A stretch of 64,000 nt of DNA from Chloroflexota bacterium. Its GTDB lineage: Bacteria > Chloroflexota > Dehalococcoidia > Bin125. The translations under genes were made by a program, and so were the position numbers. Of this stretch, positions 29,397-39,106 are shown one piece after another. The notes beneath the pieces are model-generated. The model saw nothing but the letters and a program-made list of their open reading frames with translations, ran no database searches and was not told the origin of the DNA. Numbering within the stretch: the stretch's first letter is position 1; the number at the start of each line of letters is the position of its first letter. The DNA lies in NCBI GenBank assembly GCA_028874365.1, contig JAPPJZ010000074.1, forward strand, positions 1 through 64,000. The letters run 5' to 3'.

Positions 29397-31775
29397 ATGG
29401 ACGGCGTTGACGATCGAGACCGACGCATTGCGGAGCTGGAGACTCGGCTCTCGCGGCTGGGCGAGGCGAGCTTGCGGATTTCGGAGAGTCTCGACTTCGA
29501 CACGGTGTTGCAAGAGGTGGTCGACAGCGCCCGCGCGCTCACCGGCTCCCGCTACGGGGCGATCACCGTCCGCCGCGAGTCGGATCGCTTGTCCGACATG
29601 ATCGTCTCTGGTCTGTCCGGCGAAGAGCGTCAGGAACTACTGGAGATGCCCGACGCGCCGGCCTTCTTCGAGTATCTCAGCGGCCTTGAAGAGCCGTTGC
29701 GCATCTCCGATATCGACACGCACATGCGCGAATCACGCATGCCCAGCTTTGTCCCGCCGATACCGGCGGCGTCCCTGCTCGTCGCTCCGATCCGGCATCA
29801 GGGCGTCGGCGTGGGCACCATCTACCTGGCCCACGACCGCGACGACCGCCGCTACTCTCGCGAGGACGAGGAGACCCTTGTCATGTTTGCGTCTCAGGCG
29901 GCGATGGTGATCGCGAACGCGCGCCGCCACCATCAGGAGCAACAGACGAGGGCCGACCTCGAAACATTGATCGACACCTCGCCGGTCGGCGTTGTCGTGC
30001 TCGACGCGACGACGGGCGTGCCCAAGTCCTTCAATCGCGAGGCCTCGCGGATCGTCGATCGACTCCGCGCTCCCGACCAATCGCCGGCTGAGCTGCTGGA
30101 GGCGGTGACCTTCAAACGAGCCGACGGACGGCAGATCTCGTTGCGCGAGTTCCAGATGACCGAACTCCTGAGCGTCGGGGAGACTGTCCGGGCTGAGGAG
30201 ATCGTATTGCGCGTCGCTGACGGGCGTAGCGTGACGGTGTTGCTCAACGCTACGCCCATCACGTCAGAGGACGGCGTGGTCGAATCGGTGGTCGTGACGC
30301 TGCAGGACATGGCGGCGGTGGAGGAACTGGAACGACTGCGGGCCGAGTTCCTGGCCATGGTCAGCCATGAGCTACGTGCTCCGCTGACATCGATCAAGGG
30401 ATCGGCCGCCACCGTTTTGGAGTCTGATATCGACCTCGATCCCGCCGTGGTGCGACAGTTCTTCCGAATTATCGAGGAGCAGGCCGATCACCTGAATACG
30501 CTGGTCTCTGACCTGCTCGACGTGGCGCGCATCGAGACCGGCAGCCTCCCGGTTAGCGCCGAACCGTCCGAGGCCACGGTGCTGGTCGACCGCGCCCGCA
30601 GCGCGTTCGCTAACGCCGGCGCCACGAACCCGTTGCAGATCGACGTCGAGCCGGCCCTGCCACTGGTCATGGCTGATCGGCGTCGCATCGTCCAGGTGCT
30701 CGTCAATCTATTGACCAACGCGGCGCGCAACTCTCCCGACTCGTCGGTGATCCGCGTGAGTGCACAGCGCGAGGCTACGCACGTAGCCGTCTCGGTATCC
30801 GATGACGGACGCGGTATTCCGGCCGAGAGCCTACCGCTGTTGTTCCGCAAGTTCACCAGCGTGCCGTCCGAAGCGCCACCTGGCGCCGCTGGCCTCGGGC
30901 TGGCGATTTGCAAGGGCATCGTCGAAGCCCACGGCGGCCGAATATGGGCCGAGAGCGACGGTCCCGGACTGGGCGCGCGCTTCACATTCACCCTGCCGAC
31001 GGTCGATGTTGTCGCAGGGCAGCCCGTAGAACTAGCGCCAGGGCGTGCCCAGACCGGGGCGAAGTCCGGCGAGAACGAGCCGGCCCGCGTTGTCGCCGTG
31101 GACGACGATCCGCAGGCTCTGCGTTACGTGCGCGACGCGCTGGTCGAGGGAGGCTACGAGCCGCTCGTCACCGGCGACCCTCAGGAGGCGTTGCGTTTCA
31201 TGCAGGAGCAGCGGCCCCACCTGGTGCTCCTCGACCTTGTCCTGCCCGGCGTGGACGGCATCGATCTGATGAGCCAGATGCTGAAGGTCGTCGACGTGCC
31301 CGTGATCTTCCTCTCCGCCTACGGACGCGACGAACTGATCGCCCGCGCATTCGAGATGGGCGCCGCCGACTACGTCGTCAAACCCTTCTCGCCAACCGAA
31401 CTCTCGGCCCGGATCAGAGCCGCACTCCGCAGCCGCGAGGTCTCCGAACCGCCACCGCCGTACCGGCTGGGGGACCTGTCCATCGATTACGTGGAGCGCA
31501 GCGTGACGGCGTCTGGGGAGCAGATAAAACTGACGCCCACCGAGTACCGGATGCTGGCCGAACTCTCTGTTAACGGCGGGGAGCTGGTGACCTACGACCG
31601 CTTGCTGGCTCGTGTCTGGGCAGAGCGGAGCGATGGTGACCTAAGGCCCATGCGGACGATGATGGGCAAACTACGGCGCAAACTTGGCGAAGACGTTGAG
31701 AATCCGAGGTACATCTTCACTGAGCCCCGTGTGGGTTATCGGATGCCCCGCTCGGAGACGGCTGGCGAGGGTTGA
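29397..31775 (+). CDS. hybrid two-component protein: GAF-PAS-HisKA-HATPase-REC-OmpR-type wHTH
   Basis: FLAMVSHELRAPLTSIKG (H-box), DDGRGIP, GLGLAICKGIVEAHGG, VVAVDDDPQALR...LLDLVLPGVDG...VVKPFSPTEL, then IKLTPTEYRMLAELSVNGGELVTYDRLLARVW. Confidence 0.88.
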   Translation: MDGVDDRDRRIAELETRLSRLGEASLRISESLDFDTVLQEVVDSARALTGSRYGAITVRRESDRLSDMIVSGLSGEERQELLEMPDAPAFFEYLSGLEEPLRISDIDTHMRESRMPSFVPPIPAASLLVAPIRHQGVGVGTIYLAHDRDDRRYSREDEETLVMFASQAAMVIANARRHHQEQQTRADLETLIDTSPVGVVVLDATTGVPKSFNREASRIVDRLRAPDQSPAELLEAVTFKRADGRQISLREFQMTELLSVGETVRAEEIVLRVADGRSVTVLLNATPITSEDGVVESVVVTLQDMAAVEELERLRAEFLAMVSHELRAPLTSIKGSAATVLESDIDLDPAVVRQFFRIIEEQADHLNTLVSDLLDVARIETGSLPVSAEPSEATVLVDRARSAFANAGATNPLQIDVEPALPLVMADRRRIVQVLVNLLTNAARNSPDSSVIRVSAQREATHVAVSVSDDGRGIPAESLPLLFRKFTSVPSEAPPGAAGLGLAICKGIVEAHGGRIWAESDGPGLGARFTFTLPTVDVVAGQPVELAPGRAQTGAKSGENEPARVVAVDDDPQALRYVRDALVEGGYEPLVTGDPQEALRFMQEQRPHLVLLDLVLPGVDGIDLMSQMLKVVDVPVIFLSAYGRDELIARAFEMGAADYVVKPFSPTELSARIRAALRSREVSEPPPPYRLGDLSIDYVERSVTASGEQIKLTPTEYRMLAELSVNGGELVTYDRLLARVWAERSDGDLRPMRTMMGKLRRKLGEDVENPRYIFTEPRVGYRMPRSETAGEG

Positions 31776-31911
31776 TAGCGGACAACCAACCTGGGGAAGT
31801 TCCTAAACCGACTGAGGATCGACCGGGCAGCGTTACTCGTGCAATCGATGGCCCGGTGGTTTGCCCTCGGTCGCTCCGGGTCGACGCGTCCGCGACTCCT
31901 AAGCGGAGCTT

Positions 31912-34143
31912 CTACGCGAACGGGGTTGGGTCCAGGAACCGGTCGAGCACGTTGCGCGTCATGCGCGAGACGTTGTTGTTGTGATCGTTGTGGAATAGCG
32001 CCGAACTCCAGCCAATCGAGCCGGTCGAAAAGACCGCGCCGCCGCGCGGGGTCTCGAAGAAGACCACGTCGGCGTGCACCTGCGGGTCGTCCTGACCGCC
32101 GATCGAGAGCAGCATGTGACCGATGTCCTCGTTGACGCGGATGTAGCAGTCGGTGTGCTGCTCGGAAGTCGCGACCGTCAGCGCATGCGGCGGCGTCCCA
32201 TAGGCGCGGCTGGCCGAGTCCAGTTCGAGGCCGGCTGCGCCACCGCCAATCAGTCCGAAGTCGCCGATGATCTCGTCGTCAATGCCTTCAAAGATGAACG
32301 CTGCACGCGGGTCGTGGCTATCGGCAGTGCGGCGGAAGTAGGAGGAGTGGTCGAATCCCTGGGCAATGAAGCCGTTGCCAACGAGCGACTGCGGCGTGCG
32401 TCCGGCGCGCCACCAAAGCCCCCCGTACTCGCCGGTAAAGGCCATGAAATACTCGCCCGGCTCGCTTGCCCAGGAGCGCGAACCATCTTCTGTGCGGCGC
32501 ATCTCCATGGCGCCCGGTTTGTCGTCGCGATAGGCGACGCGCCAATAGAAGCCGTTGCCGCCCATGTACATCAGCCGGCCGCCACGTTGCGTGAAGGCGT
32601 GGACGGCGTCCCACATGTTGGTCGAGTAGTACTCGGGGTGGCTGCACGTCATGACGCAGGAGTAGCGCTCCAGGAGTGAGACGCCGTCCTGGTGCATGTC
32701 TTCGTCGGTGATCACGTCAAAGGGGATGCGCTGCGCTTCGAGCCACTCAACGATGTGCATGTCGGCGCTGAGCTGCCACAGCCAGTGGTGGGTCGGACGG
32801 ATGTTGATCAGCGGGCGGAGACGAGAGGAGTAACAGACACCCGTGCCGTCGTTGTGGTTGTCGTACATCGAGTTGCCGTACTCGGGGTGGCGGTTGAGGT
32901 AGCGCTCCTCCGGTCCGATCACGGCAAGGTGATTGGCGAGCAGTTCGTTGCCGAACTCGATTCCGCCGCGGGAGTTGCCGTAGGCCATGTAACTGGCCGT
33001 CGGAATCAGTAGCGCCAAGGACGCCGTTGCGCGGTCCCGCGGCGGCCGCACTACGAAGCTGATGTGGTCTTCCTGATCTCCGGCCGTGAGGCGTGCGGCG
33101 TAGAGTCCGCTCGGCGTGTCGGCGGGGACCTCCAATTCAAAGTCGGCGTCCCACTCGCAGTCGTAGAGCGAGTCGTCGAGGAAGTGGATGGCGGCGTACT
33201 GATCCGGCGCGTGATTGAAGTCCAGCTCATCTCCGGTCCAGTTGGAGCCGCGCACGGCGCGAATCGGCAGATTGATAAGCCGGCCGTGCGCGCGGTTGGG
33301 AGAGATGTCGATGATGTCGTCGGTATCCATCGCGCGCGAGAAATCCCAGGCGGCGCAGATGTCCGTGCGCAGGCCTCGGGGAACCGCGTCGCTGCGCAGG
33401 GATTCGATTTCACTGCGCTCCAGGACCCGGGAAGCGACGACCGGACGCTCGATGCGACCGTTGAAAATCATTTCACCAACGGGCTTCCCGCGGGCCTCCT
33501 CGCGGCTGGCGGCGGCGATCAGCAGCGGTGCGTTGCAGCGGACGACGGCAGTCCCCTTGCTGTCGTGTTTGACTTCGCCGCTTGAGGTGTCGCGAGCATA
33601 GGAATCAAGCAGTTGTTGCCGCAGGTGAACCTCGCCGCTGGAGGAGTCGTACGTCGCGCTGACCAGATACCACTCGCGGGCGACCAGGGCTTGTCCGAGC
33701 GTGAACTCCCTCAGACCACCATCGCCGTCACCCAGCTGCAGGACGAGGCCGTCGGCCGGATCGGTCCAGAGCGCAAATCCGCATCCGGCTTCGATGTCCA
33801 TCTTCGAGATAATGCAGGCCCGACGAAGGGCCGGCAGCGTGGGAAAGATGGCAGCCTGCAGGCTGAGATCACTAAGGGCGTCGAACGCAGGGCCGTCGGG
33901 TACGACGGCGTAGGAGCCGCAATAGGTTTCCTGACTGCGTCCGGGATACTCGCCGCTCACCGACGTTTGCAGGAGCTCGTCCCGGTAGCCCGGCCCGCTG
34001 GGCTGGCGATCTCCCGAAATCAGGCGAACAATGTCCGCTTGATAGCGGTCGACGCCGGGCTCGCAGCTAACCATGAAGCGTATGCGTTCGCCGGGGGCGA
34101 CGCTGATTTCGTCGCTGTAGCCGGCGATCTTCTTTTCGAGCAT
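31912..34143 (-). CDS. N,N-dimethylformamidase large (beta) subunit-like protein
   Basis: 743 aa; LamG-like N-terminal half and DMFase C-terminal region (SYMAYGNSRGG..., ADMHIVEWLEAQRIPFDVITDEDMHQDG..., YMGGNGFYWRVAY). Confidence 0.7.
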   Translation of the reverse strand: MLEKKIAGYSDEISVAPGERIRFMVSCEPGVDRYQADIVRLISGDRQPSGPGYRDELLQTSVSGEYPGRSQETYCGSYAVVPDGPAFDALSDLSLQAAIFPTLPALRRACIISKMDIEAGCGFALWTDPADGLVLQLGDGDGGLREFTLGQALVAREWYLVSATYDSSSGEVHLRQQLLDSYARDTSSGEVKHDSKGTAVVRCNAPLLIAAASREEARGKPVGEMIFNGRIERPVVASRVLERSEIESLRSDAVPRGLRTDICAAWDFSRAMDTDDIIDISPNRAHGRLINLPIRAVRGSNWTGDELDFNHAPDQYAAIHFLDDSLYDCEWDADFELEVPADTPSGLYAARLTAGDQEDHISFVVRPPRDRATASLALLIPTASYMAYGNSRGGIEFGNELLANHLAVIGPEERYLNRHPEYGNSMYDNHNDGTGVCYSSRLRPLINIRPTHHWLWQLSADMHIVEWLEAQRIPFDVITDEDMHQDGVSLLERYSCVMTCSHPEYYSTNMWDAVHAFTQRGGRLMYMGGNGFYWRVAYRDDKPGAMEMRRTEDGSRSWASEPGEYFMAFTGEYGGLWWRAGRTPQSLVGNGFIAQGFDHSSYFRRTADSHDPRAAFIFEGIDDEIIGDFGLIGGGAAGLELDSASRAYGTPPHALTVATSEQHTDCYIRVNEDIGHMLLSIGGQDDPQVHADVVFFETPRGGAVFSTGSIGWSSALFHNDHNNNVSRMTRNVLDRFLDPTPFA

Positions 34144-34165
34144 GGATCGGTCCCTCGGCGTGAAT

Positions 34166-34480
34166 TCAGTCGAGTACGAGTGGGGTTCCGGTGATCAGTT
34201 CCCAGCGCATTTTGAAGACCGCTCGCTCGGCGTCTTCGAGCGACGTGAAGACCTGGTCTTCGAGCAGGGTGACATCCACACCGCGTTGTCCCGAGAGCTG
34301 GGCCAAGCCCCACTCCTGGTAGGGGATGCGGGTGACCAGGACGTAGCGTCCGGCTGCTTCGGTGTCCCGCATGCGTGTGACGATGCGCTGCAGCGCGGCG
34401 CTGTGCGGGCCCATGGGGTTGCCCATGAACTCTCGCGCGAGATCGGTACGGCTTGGGTCGATTGGATACTGAGACGGCAT
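34166..34480 (-). CDS. N,N-dimethylformamidase small subunit-like protein
   Basis: MPSQYPIDPSRTDLAREFMGNPMGPHSAALQRIVTRMRDTEAAGRYVLVTRIPYQEWGLAQL; adjacent to large subunit. Confidence 0.6.
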   Translation of the reverse strand: MPSQYPIDPSRTDLAREFMGNPMGPHSAALQRIVTRMRDTEAAGRYVLVTRIPYQEWGLAQLSGQRGVDVTLLEDQVFTSLEDAERAVFKMRWELITGTPLVLD

Positions 34481-34690
34481 CGATAGCCCCGTGGGTTCGA
34501 TGGCGCAGTCTAGGCCTGGCAGGGAGGCGATGCAATCGGTGCGGGCGCCATGGGCAGACCGTACGTTGTCCTGGCCCACGCTGAGATGCGAACAGCCGTG
34601 GTTCGCAGCGCCGCCGGACGTGCAATCGTGTCCGGTCCCGTCAGACCTGTTGGTTTAGCATGGTCCCAACTCAATCGAGGGGGCACACGG

Positions 34691-35722
34691 GTGAGCCGTT
34701 TCTTCGCCAGACGATCGAGTGGCCGCTCGGTCGGAGATTTGGCCGCTGACGAGGTGAAGCCCACGGTTGACGACTACTCGGAACTCTTTGACGAGAGCGC
34801 CGAGCAGCGCAAAGAGCGCTATCACACGGTTGTCAATCACTATTACAACCTGGCGACCGACTTTTATGAGTTTGGCTGGGGCCGGTCGTTTCACTTTGCC
34901 CCTCGGAGGCGAGGCGAGAGCTTGAGCGCTTCCTTGCTGAGGCACGAACTGTTCCTCGCCGCGCGGCTGTCGATGACCTCCGGAATGCAAGTGCTCGATG
35001 TGGGCTGCGGGGTCGGCGGACCGATGGCCAACCTGGCCCGTCACACCGGCGCGAGCTTCGTGGGGATCAATCTCAACGCTTACCAGCTCGAGCGAGCGAA
35101 ACAGTACACGAGCGATCTTGGGTCGCAGTGCCGCTTCATCCACGGCGACTTCATGCAGGTTCCAGAGGCCGATGGCCAGTTCGATGCCGCGATGAACATC
35201 GAAGCCATTGCGCACGCACCGGACAAGACCGGGGTGTTCAGAGAGGTCTTCCGCGTTCTTCGTCCGGGTGGTGGATTCGCGGGCTACGACTGGTGTTTGA
35301 CTGACTCGTTTGATCCAGCGAACGAGGACCACATGCGGATTAAGAACGACATCATGAAGGGGAACGGGCTTCCAGATATCGCGCACACGTCGGAGATCAG
35401 CTCGGCGTTGCTGGCAGCGGGCTTTGAGCTGTTAGAGACCCGCGATCTCGCCCTCGAGTCAGATCCGGAGACTCCCTGGTATCGCCCATTGCAGGGTCGG
35501 GACCTGAACCTGACGAGCCTTCCGCGAACGCCGATCGGTCGAGCCGTCACGAATCTGGCTCTGGGAGTGGGGGAGAAGTTGCGGATCGTGCCGGAAGGCG
35601 CTCAAGAGATCAGCAGCGCACTGAACGCCGGCGCGGACGCGCTGGTTGACGGTGGGATCACCGGTGTGTTCACGCCGATGTTCTACTACCTGGCGCGTAA
35701 GCCCCTTGCCAGCGAAGACTAG
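34691..35722 (+). CDS. sterol C-24 methyltransferase-like (ERG6/SMT)
   Basis: GTG start; VVNHYYNLATDFYEFGWGRSFHFAPRRRGESLSASLLRHELFLA...GMQVLDVGCGVGGPMANLA...MNIEAIAHAPDK; YNLATDFYE-WG-SFHF is characteristic of ERG6. Confidence 0.85.
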   Translation: MSRFFARRSSGRSVGDLAADEVKPTVDDYSELFDESAEQRKERYHTVVNHYYNLATDFYEFGWGRSFHFAPRRRGESLSASLLRHELFLAARLSMTSGMQVLDVGCGVGGPMANLARHTGASFVGINLNAYQLERAKQYTSDLGSQCRFIHGDFMQVPEADGQFDAAMNIEAIAHAPDKTGVFREVFRVLRPGGGFAGYDWCLTDSFDPANEDHMRIKNDIMKGNGLPDIAHTSEISSALLAAGFELLETRDLALESDPETPWYRPLQGRDLNLTSLPRTPIGRAVTNLALGVGEKLRIVPEGAQEISSALNAGADALVDGGITGVFTPMFYYLARKPLASED

Positions 35723-35749
35723 CTCCAGCGTCCAGCATCGGATATCGAG

Positions 35750-38700
35750 TTAGCCGCTGCGGGTCTGGCGTCGCTCCTCGTAGAGTCCGAGCGCGTGCAA
35801 GGGGAAGTACTGGCGATAGAGGACGTAATCCAGCAACGCCGTGCGGAAGAAGACGCCGGCCATGTCTTGCCGGGGCCACGTCCCATCCGGGCACTGCCGA
35901 TCGATCAAGAAGCGAATGCCCCGAGTGATCGCCTTCCAGTCGGCATCCCCCGCCTCGAGAAGGGCGATCAACGCCCAGGCGGTGTGGATGACCTGGCTCT
36001 CGTCGTGGGCTACGTATTGCCCGGTCATGCAGCCGCTGTGGTGCTCGCCCCAGCCTCCGTCATCGCGCTGGCGATCCAGCAGCCACTGGCAGGCCGAACG
36101 TAGCGCGGGATCGTTCGGCTCAGCGCCTCCGGCGATCAGCCCCCGGATCCCGAAGAACGTGCCGTAGATGTACTGCACGCCCCAGACCCCGCGCCATGAT
36201 CCGTCGTTCGCCTGCGTCCGGCGCAGCGAGGCGTCAGCCCGCTCCATCGCGCGCTCCGCTCTTCGATCGATGACTTTCGGGGAATGCTCCCGGCAGGCCG
36301 CGAGCGCTGCGAGGCAGGAAGCCGTGCATTCGACATAAGAATGCTCCGTCATCGACTCGCCGAACATTTCGGCGGGGTTGATTCGTTCGAGGTCGAAGCG
36401 AGACCGCTGCGACTCATAACTACCGAACCCACCGTCGCGATTCTGACCTCGCAACATGAATTGAACCGCGTCGCGCAGCTCGCTCGGACTGACCGATGAG
36501 GGATCCGCGGCGATGATCCCGAGCGCTGCTTCAGCCGTACAGTCGGACACCGGCCAGCCATGCCATTGGGCAGCGAAGCACCAGCCTCCCTTTGGATCGT
36601 TGCGGTAGGCCTCGCGAAAGCCTGGGAAGCTGGTATCGATTTGCTGCTGCTGGAGGTAGACGGTCCCACGTTGGAGCGCGTCTGTCACCCCTTCCAGTTG
36701 CCGCGCCGTTGCCAGCGCCTGCAACGCGAATCCGGTGTCCCACGAGGCGCTTCTGGCGCCGGTCATGCGTGCGCCGCGGTCATCGTCTTCCCAGAACCAG
36801 AGGTCGGCCTGCTCAAGCGCTCGCCGACAGTCGGCGTCGTCGGGATCTTGTAGCCACAGGGCCAGGATGTTCAGCAGGCCGCTGACCGGCGAAATGCTGG
36901 TGTGATCCGTCGTCTTTAGTTCCCACTTGATTTGCTCGATCAGTGCGTCGACTGACTTGGCCCGGAGGCGCTTGCTGTGGAATCGTTCCACGAGCTGCGT
37001 CCCGCGATACAGACCTCGGAGCCACGCCGTTGGTTGTGCGAACAGATCCGCCTGACGCAAGCGACCACGACTAGCGGGGAAATCGACGCTCTCGAACCCC
37101 TGTGGGAACAGTTCTTCGCGCAATGACGCGATCAACGGAGTGACGGGCGTTTGGAATCGGCGTGCATAGATCGCCGCCATGGCCATGTAGATCAGCCGCG
37201 TGTGGCAGTACCAGTTGGAGGGATGGAGCGGTAGACGGCGCGGGAGGCTCCAAAGTTCGGGCAGGACGGGGTGCAATCCGCTCCAGTCGTAGAGATTGAG
37301 CAACGCCAGCCAGAACTTGCCCCAGCTTGGGATGCCGAGCGTTCCTTCCTCATGCAAGAATCGGCGCGCCGGCTCGAGCAGCCGATCGTCCCGTTCCACG
37401 CCGAGCAATCGTGCTGCGATGTAGACAAGGGTGGTCACGAACAGATGCGGCGCCGAGTGATCGTGGAGGCCCCACTGCCCCTCCGGCAGCCGAGATTGCT
37501 CGAAGTAACGAAGCAAGCGTCGCCGCCGCTCGGGCTCGATGGGCCGCCCGATGATGTGCTGCAGCAGTACCCACTGCGCCGTGATCATCGGGCACCAAAC
37601 CATTTCGCCTTCCCAGCCGCCGTCCTCGCCCTGGAGGTTCAGCAGAGGCGCGGTCGCTCGCTGAAGCGCTGGACCGGCATCTGGCAAGACAGTCTCGGTC
37701 TGGCGCGGCTCGTCGGTTTGAGCCGAGACCGATGACCCCGATGGCATCGAAGTCAAGAAAGCGCGGGCCAGTGCTTCAGTGGGGCGCTCATTCCCTGTTC
37801 CGCCCGCACGTCGGACGTTGTACAAGTGCCAGGCGGCTCGTAATAGCCAAGCAAGACGATTACTCAGCCCACGAGCGACGTCACGATACCGGCGCCAGGC
37901 CAACCGGTTGAGTGACTTCGGCACCGTTGCCCTGAGCGCCCACAGCACCGTTGTGGTGAACTCCCGGCTCAAGCTTCGTATCGAGGTGTCTTCACAGCCC
38001 AGCAGCCGCATCGTGCGGCCGCGCACTCCCGAACTGGCCCGCCAGCGACTGTACATCGCCTCCCGAAGTGCGGCGCCTTCGGCCCGCGGATCGGCGAAGA
38101 CCTCGTAGAGTCCCATCGCCAGGAGTTCCGGAACTCGCGTCGCCTCGAACCGATGGTTTCTGAAGTCGCTGAATTCTTCGCCTTCGGCCAACGCGAAGGC
38201 ATCGCCGAACCCAAGCGTGATCCCGGTAGCGGTCAACGGGTGGTAGTGTCCTGCGGCATCGCCGATCAGCACTCGGCGCGAGGTTCCATACGTTAGGCGC
38301 GGGCTAATCACATTGGCGGCCGCGTGAATCCCCTGCTCGGACCAGGCTTCGATGAAGGCGGAGCGGAGCGTCTCCGGCATCCAGCGGGCATACGAGTCCG
38401 AGAGCAGGCCCTCCCACTCATGAGGGGAGTGATCAAGCGGGATATCGATGACCGCTCGAACACGATCCTCGCTCAGGCGATAAATGAGCATCGGACCGGG
38501 CGCGCCGCTGACGACGTGCCCGTAGCCTTCGAAGGGCAAGCTCACTCCCTTCAGCGTCAGCCCGATCATCCTCGAACAGGTCCTCGTTTGCGTGGCCAAA
38601 CCTAACGATCGCCGAACGACGGAGGAACGCCCGTCGGCGCCAACGATTCTCTCAGCGAGAACGGTGCTGCTCACGCCGTCCTGCGTGAACGTGATTCGTC

Positions 38701-39106
38701 CGTCTTCCACCGTGCGCACGCGGGCATGAAGCAACAGGTCGATAGCCGGATCGTCGCCGGCTACCTGGCGCAGATGCGAAACAAGAGCCGCGTGTTCGCA
38801 CACCAAACTGCGCGATCCATCGGAGTACGGGAGTAAGATCGGCTCCTGACCGTCTTCTGGAAGCACGGCGAATCCTTCGCCCGAGTTGCTTGGCACCTCT
38901 CCCGCGACTGAAATGCCGAGTTCATTCAGGACTTGCACCGCGGGAGGATGCAACCACTCACCGGCCAGTCGTTTGGCCGCAGAAGGATTCGCCTCAAAAA
39001 GCGCGACCCGATAGCCCTTCCGCGCATGAGCGATTGCGCAGACGCATCCGACCGGTCCGGCACCGACGATTGCTACGTCGTAGCGTCGTTCAGTCGCGCC
39101 GATCAC
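35750..39106 (-). CDS. fusion: squalene epoxidase (N) + oxidosqualene cyclase (C)
   Basis: N: YDVAIVGAGPVGCVCAIAHARKGYRVALFEA, VGADGRSSVVRR, LIGDAAGHYHPLTATGITLGFGDA; C: QLQGEDGGW-like repeats, PVSDCTAEAALGI (OSC DCTAE motif), GGWGEHHSGCMTGQY; one uninterrupted ORF; GTG start overlapping CYP51 stop (GTGA). Confidence 0.85.
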   Translation of the reverse strand: MIGATERRYDVAIVGAGPVGCVCAIAHARKGYRVALFEANPSAAKRLAGEWLHPPAVQVLNELGISVAGEVPSNSGEGFAVLPEDGQEPILLPYSDGSRSLVCEHAALVSHLRQVAGDDPAIDLLLHARVRTVEDGRITFTQDGVSSTVLAERIVGADGRSSVVRRSLGLATQTRTCSRMIGLTLKGVSLPFEGYGHVVSGAPGPMLIYRLSEDRVRAVIDIPLDHSPHEWEGLLSDSYARWMPETLRSAFIEAWSEQGIHAAANVISPRLTYGTSRRVLIGDAAGHYHPLTATGITLGFGDAFALAEGEEFSDFRNHRFEATRVPELLAMGLYEVFADPRAEGAALREAMYSRWRASSGVRGRTMRLLGCEDTSIRSLSREFTTTVLWALRATVPKSLNRLAWRRYRDVARGLSNRLAWLLRAAWHLYNVRRAGGTGNERPTEALARAFLTSMPSGSSVSAQTDEPRQTETVLPDAGPALQRATAPLLNLQGEDGGWEGEMVWCPMITAQWVLLQHIIGRPIEPERRRRLLRYFEQSRLPEGQWGLHDHSAPHLFVTTLVYIAARLLGVERDDRLLEPARRFLHEEGTLGIPSWGKFWLALLNLYDWSGLHPVLPELWSLPRRLPLHPSNWYCHTRLIYMAMAAIYARRFQTPVTPLIASLREELFPQGFESVDFPASRGRLRQADLFAQPTAWLRGLYRGTQLVERFHSKRLRAKSVDALIEQIKWELKTTDHTSISPVSGLLNILALWLQDPDDADCRRALEQADLWFWEDDDRGARMTGARSASWDTGFALQALATARQLEGVTDALQRGTVYLQQQQIDTSFPGFREAYRNDPKGGWCFAAQWHGWPVSDCTAEAALGIIAADPSSVSPSELRDAVQFMLRGQNRDGGFGSYESQRSRFDLERINPAEMFGESMTEHSYVECTASCLAALAACREHSPKVIDRRAERAMERADASLRRTQANDGSWRGVWGVQYIYGTFFGIRGLIAGGAEPNDPALRSACQWLLDRQRDDGGWGEHHSGCMTGQYVAHDESQVIHTAWALIALLEAGDADWKAITRGIRFLIDRQCPDGTWPRQDMAGVFFRTALLDYVLYRQYFPLHALGLYEERRQTRSG

